A DNA stretch of 8,387 nt, from positions 1-8,387 of the forward strand of contig USBC01000071.1 of NCBI GenBank assembly GCA_900552845.1, written 5' to 3'. The notes below the pieces were generated by a model. The model saw only the letters and a list, made by a program, of their open reading frames with translations. It ran no database searches and had not been told where the DNA came from. Positions 6,103 through 8,387 of this stretch are shown in pieces. Position 1 is the first letter of the stretch. Each line of letters opens with the position of its first letter. This DNA is from an uncultured Oscillospiraceae bacterium. GTDB taxonomy: Bacteria > Bacillota > Clostridia > Oscillospirales > Ruminococcaceae. Made by a program: the position numbers and the translations under genes.

Positions 6103-6777
6103 ATGACCCATACCCTTACCGAAACGCTGTTTACCGTGCTGGAGGCGATCGGCACCGTTGCATTTGCCGTCTCCGGCGCTACGGTGGCGCTTCAGCGCCG
6201 CTTAGATGTCTTCGGTGTAATGCTGCTGGGGCTGACCACCGCCCTCGGCGGCGGCTGTATCCGCGATCTTTTGCTGGGGCGCACTCCGCCGGTGATGTTC
6301 AGTCAGCCGCTTTATGCCATTGTTGCCATTGTCACCTCACTGGTCGTATTTCTGCTGGCATACTTCTGGCGCGGCGGTTTTTTCAGCCACATGGTTCTCA
6401 TCGACCGTGTCAATAATGTCTTTGATGCGCTGGGGCTTGGTATGTTCACCGTCATCGGGGTGCGCGCCGGTGTTGCCGCTGGCTACGGCGATAATGCTTT
6501 TTTGTGTGTATTTCTGGGGCTGCTCACCGGTGTGGGCGGCGGTGTCCTGCGGGATATGATGAGCAGGGAGATCCCGATGGTGCTGTGCCGCCGGGTATAT
6601 GCCATTGCCTGTATTGTGGGCGGGACGGTATATTTCTTACTGCGCACCACGGTGCGGGAAAGCGCTGCGGCAATCGCCGGCGTGCTGCTGGTATTCGTAA
6701 TCCGTATGCTGGCGACCCGCTTCCGTTGGAGTTTGCCCCGCATCAGCGAGGACAGCCAGACCGAACCAAGGAAATGA
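6103..6777 (+). CDS. TRIC-like / UPF0126 (YicG/YadS-type) membrane protein
   Basis: A 224-residue integral membrane protein built from two homologous halves of about 90 residues. Each half has the signature GGGxxRD: GGGCIRD at 49-55 and GGGVLRD at 145-151. Each signature is followed about 15 residues later by a (L/V)YAI segment (70-73, 165-168). This is the UPF0126 family. Its members have been assigned to prokaryotic TRIC-type cation channels by structure and annotated as glycine transporters by domain databases, so the physiological substrate is open. Hydrophobic stretches fit about seven membrane helices, with a charged cytosolic tail (206-224). AGAGG at 6092-6096 lies 6 nt before the ATG. 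The gene starts 26 nt after the ftsK stop, with a T6 run between but no hairpin, so it is probably in the ftsK transcript. The residue shared by ion and amino-acid models cannot be decided from sequence. Confidence 0.85.
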   Translation: MTHTLTETLFTVLEAIGTVAFAVSGATVALQRRLDVFGVMLLGLTTALGGGCIRDLLLGRTPPVMFSQPLYAIVAIVTSLVVFLLAYFWRGGFFSHMVLIDRVNNVFDALGLGMFTVIGVRAGVAAGYGDNAFLCVFLGLLTGVGGGVLRDMMSREIPMVLCRRVYAIACIVGGTVYFLLRTTVRESAAAIAGVLLVFVIRMLATRFRWSLPRISEDSQTEPRK

Positions 6778-6791
6778 GAAAGGGAGCAGCT

Positions 6792-8387
6792 ATGAGCTTT
6801 CTGCCTATCACAAAAGAAGAAATGACTGCCCGCGGCTGGGAAGCCGCGGACTTTGTCTATGTCACGGGAGACGCCTATGTGGATCACCCCAGCTTTGGTG
6901 CGGCGATCATCACCCGTCTTTTGGAGCATCAGGGCTATCGGGTGGCGGTGCTGGCGCAGCCCCGTTTTGATACGCCGGAGGAGATGACCCGCTTTGGTCG
7001 TCCCCGTCTGGGCTTTCTGGTCTCCGGCGGCAATATCGATTCAATGGTCGCCCACTACACCGCCGCCCGCCGCCTGCGCAGCGAGGATTTCTATTCCCCC
7101 GGCTGCAAGGCAGGGCTGCGTCCCGACCGTGCCACCATCGTCTATTGCCGGCTAATCCGCGAAGCCTACGGCGATATCCCCATCGTCATTGGCGGACTGG
7201 AGGCGTCCCTGCGCCGATTTGCCCACTATGACTACTGGGACGACGCCGTACGCCCCTCCATTTTAGCGGAAAGCGGCGCAGATCTTCTCATCTACGGCAT
7301 GGGAGAGCACCCCATCACCGAGATTGCCGACCGCATGGCAAGAGGAGAGCACCCCGCGGCAATGCGGGACATTCGGGGCACCTGTTATCTGTGCTCGCTT
7401 ACCGATCCTCTGCCGGAAAATGCCGTCTCCTGCGCCTCTTACGATAAGGTTGCACAGGATAAAAAGACCTATGCCCGCGCCTGCCGCCTTCAGCTGGAGG
7501 AGCAGGATCATATAAGCGGTCATGCCGTGGTGCAGAAGCACGGAGAACAGTATCTGGTGCAGAATCCGCCCGCATTGCCCCTTACCACCGAGGAGCTGGA
7601 CGCCGTGGCGGAGTTGCCCTACGAACGCTATTATCACCCCGTTTATGAGAAAATGGGCGGTGTGCCTGCCATCAAGGAGGTTGAATTCTCCCTTACCCAT
7701 AACCGCGGCTGCTTTGGGGCATGCAATTTCTGCTCCATTGCGTTCCATCAGGGACGATATATCACTACCCGAAGTCATGCTTCCCTGATACGGGAAGCGG
7801 AGAGCTTTACCCGCAACCCACGCTTCAAGGGGTATATCCACGATGTTGGCGGGCCTACCGCCGATTTCCGAGCGCCCGCCTGTCGCAAGCAGGAAACGCA
7901 GGGATTATGCAGGGATAAAAAATGTCTTGCCCCCACCCGCTGTCCGGCGGTTCGGGTAGACCACTCCGACTATGTGCAGCTTCTGCGGGAGCTGCGCGCG
8001 ATCCCGGGCATCAAAAAGGTATTTGTCCGCAGTGGTCTGCGCTACGATTACATGATGGGCGAGGAGGACGATACCTTCCTCACCGAGCTGGTGCGCCACC
8101 ACATCAGCGGGCAGCTCAAGGTCGCTCCGGAGCATTGCAGCGCCCGTGTGCTGGACGAAATGGGCAAGCCGCATATCAATGTCTACGAGGCATTTTTGCG
8201 GCGTTTCCAGCGCATCTGTCAAAAGGAGGGCAAGGAGCTTTACCTCATTCCTTACCTAATGAGCAGTCACCCGGGCAGCACGATGCGGGACGCTGTGGAG
8301 CTGGCGCTGTTCCTGAAAAAGCATCGGCTGCACCCCCAACAGGTGCAGGATTTTTACCCAACGCCCGGAACAGCTTCTACCTGTATG
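6792..8387 (+). CDS. ygiQ: YgiQ-family (UPF0313) radical SAM protein, 3' end cut by window
   Basis: The frame stays open from the ATG at 6792 to the right edge, giving 532 residues with no stop, so the gene continues beyond the window. The radical SAM N-terminal domain shows SGGNIDSMV (78-86) and GGLEASLRR (134-142). The core carries the [4Fe-4S] motif CX3CX2C at C307, C311 and C314 (GCFGACNFCS). A second cysteine group, C364, C373, C378 and C384, follows GGPTADFR and is usual in this family. It could bind another metal or cluster. The segments VFVRSGLRYDY, LKVAPEH and FYPTPGT near the end are also family hallmarks. The reaction is unknown in the family. A C-terminal DUF3362-like tail is expected outside the window. 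AAGGGAG at 6779-6785 sits 6 nt before the ATG, and only 14 nt separate it from the TRIC gene stop, so the two are probably co-transcribed. Confidence 0.92.
   Translation, partial: MSFLPITKEEMTARGWEAADFVYVTGDAYVDHPSFGAAIITRLLEHQGYRVAVLAQPRFDTPEEMTRFGRPRLGFLVSGGNIDSMVAHYTAARRLRSEDFYSPGCKAGLRPDRATIVYCRLIREAYGDIPIVIGGLEASLRRFAHYDYWDDAVRPSILAESGADLLIYGMGEHPITEIADRMARGEHPAAMRDIRGTCYLCSLTDPLPENAVSCASYDKVAQDKKTYARACRLQLEEQDHISGHAVVQKHGEQYLVQNPPALPLTTEELDAVAELPYERYYHPVYEKMGGVPAIKEVEFSLTHNRGCFGACNFCSIAFHQGRYITTRSHASLIREAESFTRNPRFKGYIHDVGGPTADFRAPACRKQETQGLCRDKKCLAPTRCPAVRVDHSDYVQLLRELRAIPGIKKVFVRSGLRYDYMMGEEDDTFLTELVRHHISGQLKVAPEHCSARVLDEMGKPHINVYEAFLRRFQRICQKEGKELYLIPYLMSSHPGSTMRDAVELALFLKKHRLHPQQVQDFYPTPGTASTCM

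Overview
The window is about 8.4 kb of gene-dense bacterial chromosome. It fits a GC-rich, low-copy Firmicute of the class Clostridia, most plausibly the Oscillospiraceae/Ruminococcaceae. The evidence is the AGGAGG-type ribosome binding sites, a near-consensus sigma-A promoter, the tepA-ylzJ pair near an FtsK/SpoIIIE translocase (a Bacillus/Clostridium arrangement), and by-eye GC that is well above half. All recognisable genes lie on the + strand and read left to right. I see no mobile element, CRISPR array, tRNA or rRNA.

Layout. Bases 1-208 are a non-coding block with several inverted repeats; I cannot identify it, and it may be part of a dispersed repeat or a small RNA. A clear promoter (209-237) then drives comEB, a dCMP deaminase (285-776). 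A perfect CRP-type palindrome (791-808) lies between comEB and tepA, a cytosolic ClpP-fold serine protease (841-1647). TepA is translationally coupled by an ATGA overlap to a 66-residue YlzJ-like protein (1644-1844). A stem-loop follows, then uppP, the undecaprenyl-diphosphate phosphatase (1927-2808), and a small two-helix membrane protein with a YcxB-like C-terminal domain (2860-3396). A second stem-loop precedes a full-length FtsK/SpoIIIE DNA translocase (3497-6076). Close behind it come a TRIC/UPF0126 membrane protein (6103-6777) and a YgiQ-family (UPF0313) radical SAM protein (6792 to the right edge, 3' end missing).

How the genes fit together. These are housekeeping genes: pyrimidine nucleotide supply for dTMP, a membrane-associated or secretion-linked protease, recycling of the cell-wall lipid carrier, and chromosome translocation at the septum. 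The last three could all act around cell envelope growth and division or sporulation, but the sequence shows only proximity. The spacings (26 nt from ftsK to the TRIC gene, 14 nt on to ygiQ) suggest one transcript for the right-hand three genes.

I found no convincing new multi-gene system. The observations most worth checking are the structured left block with its minus-strand reading frame, the CRP-like palindrome before tepA, and an AT-hook-like tail on TepA.
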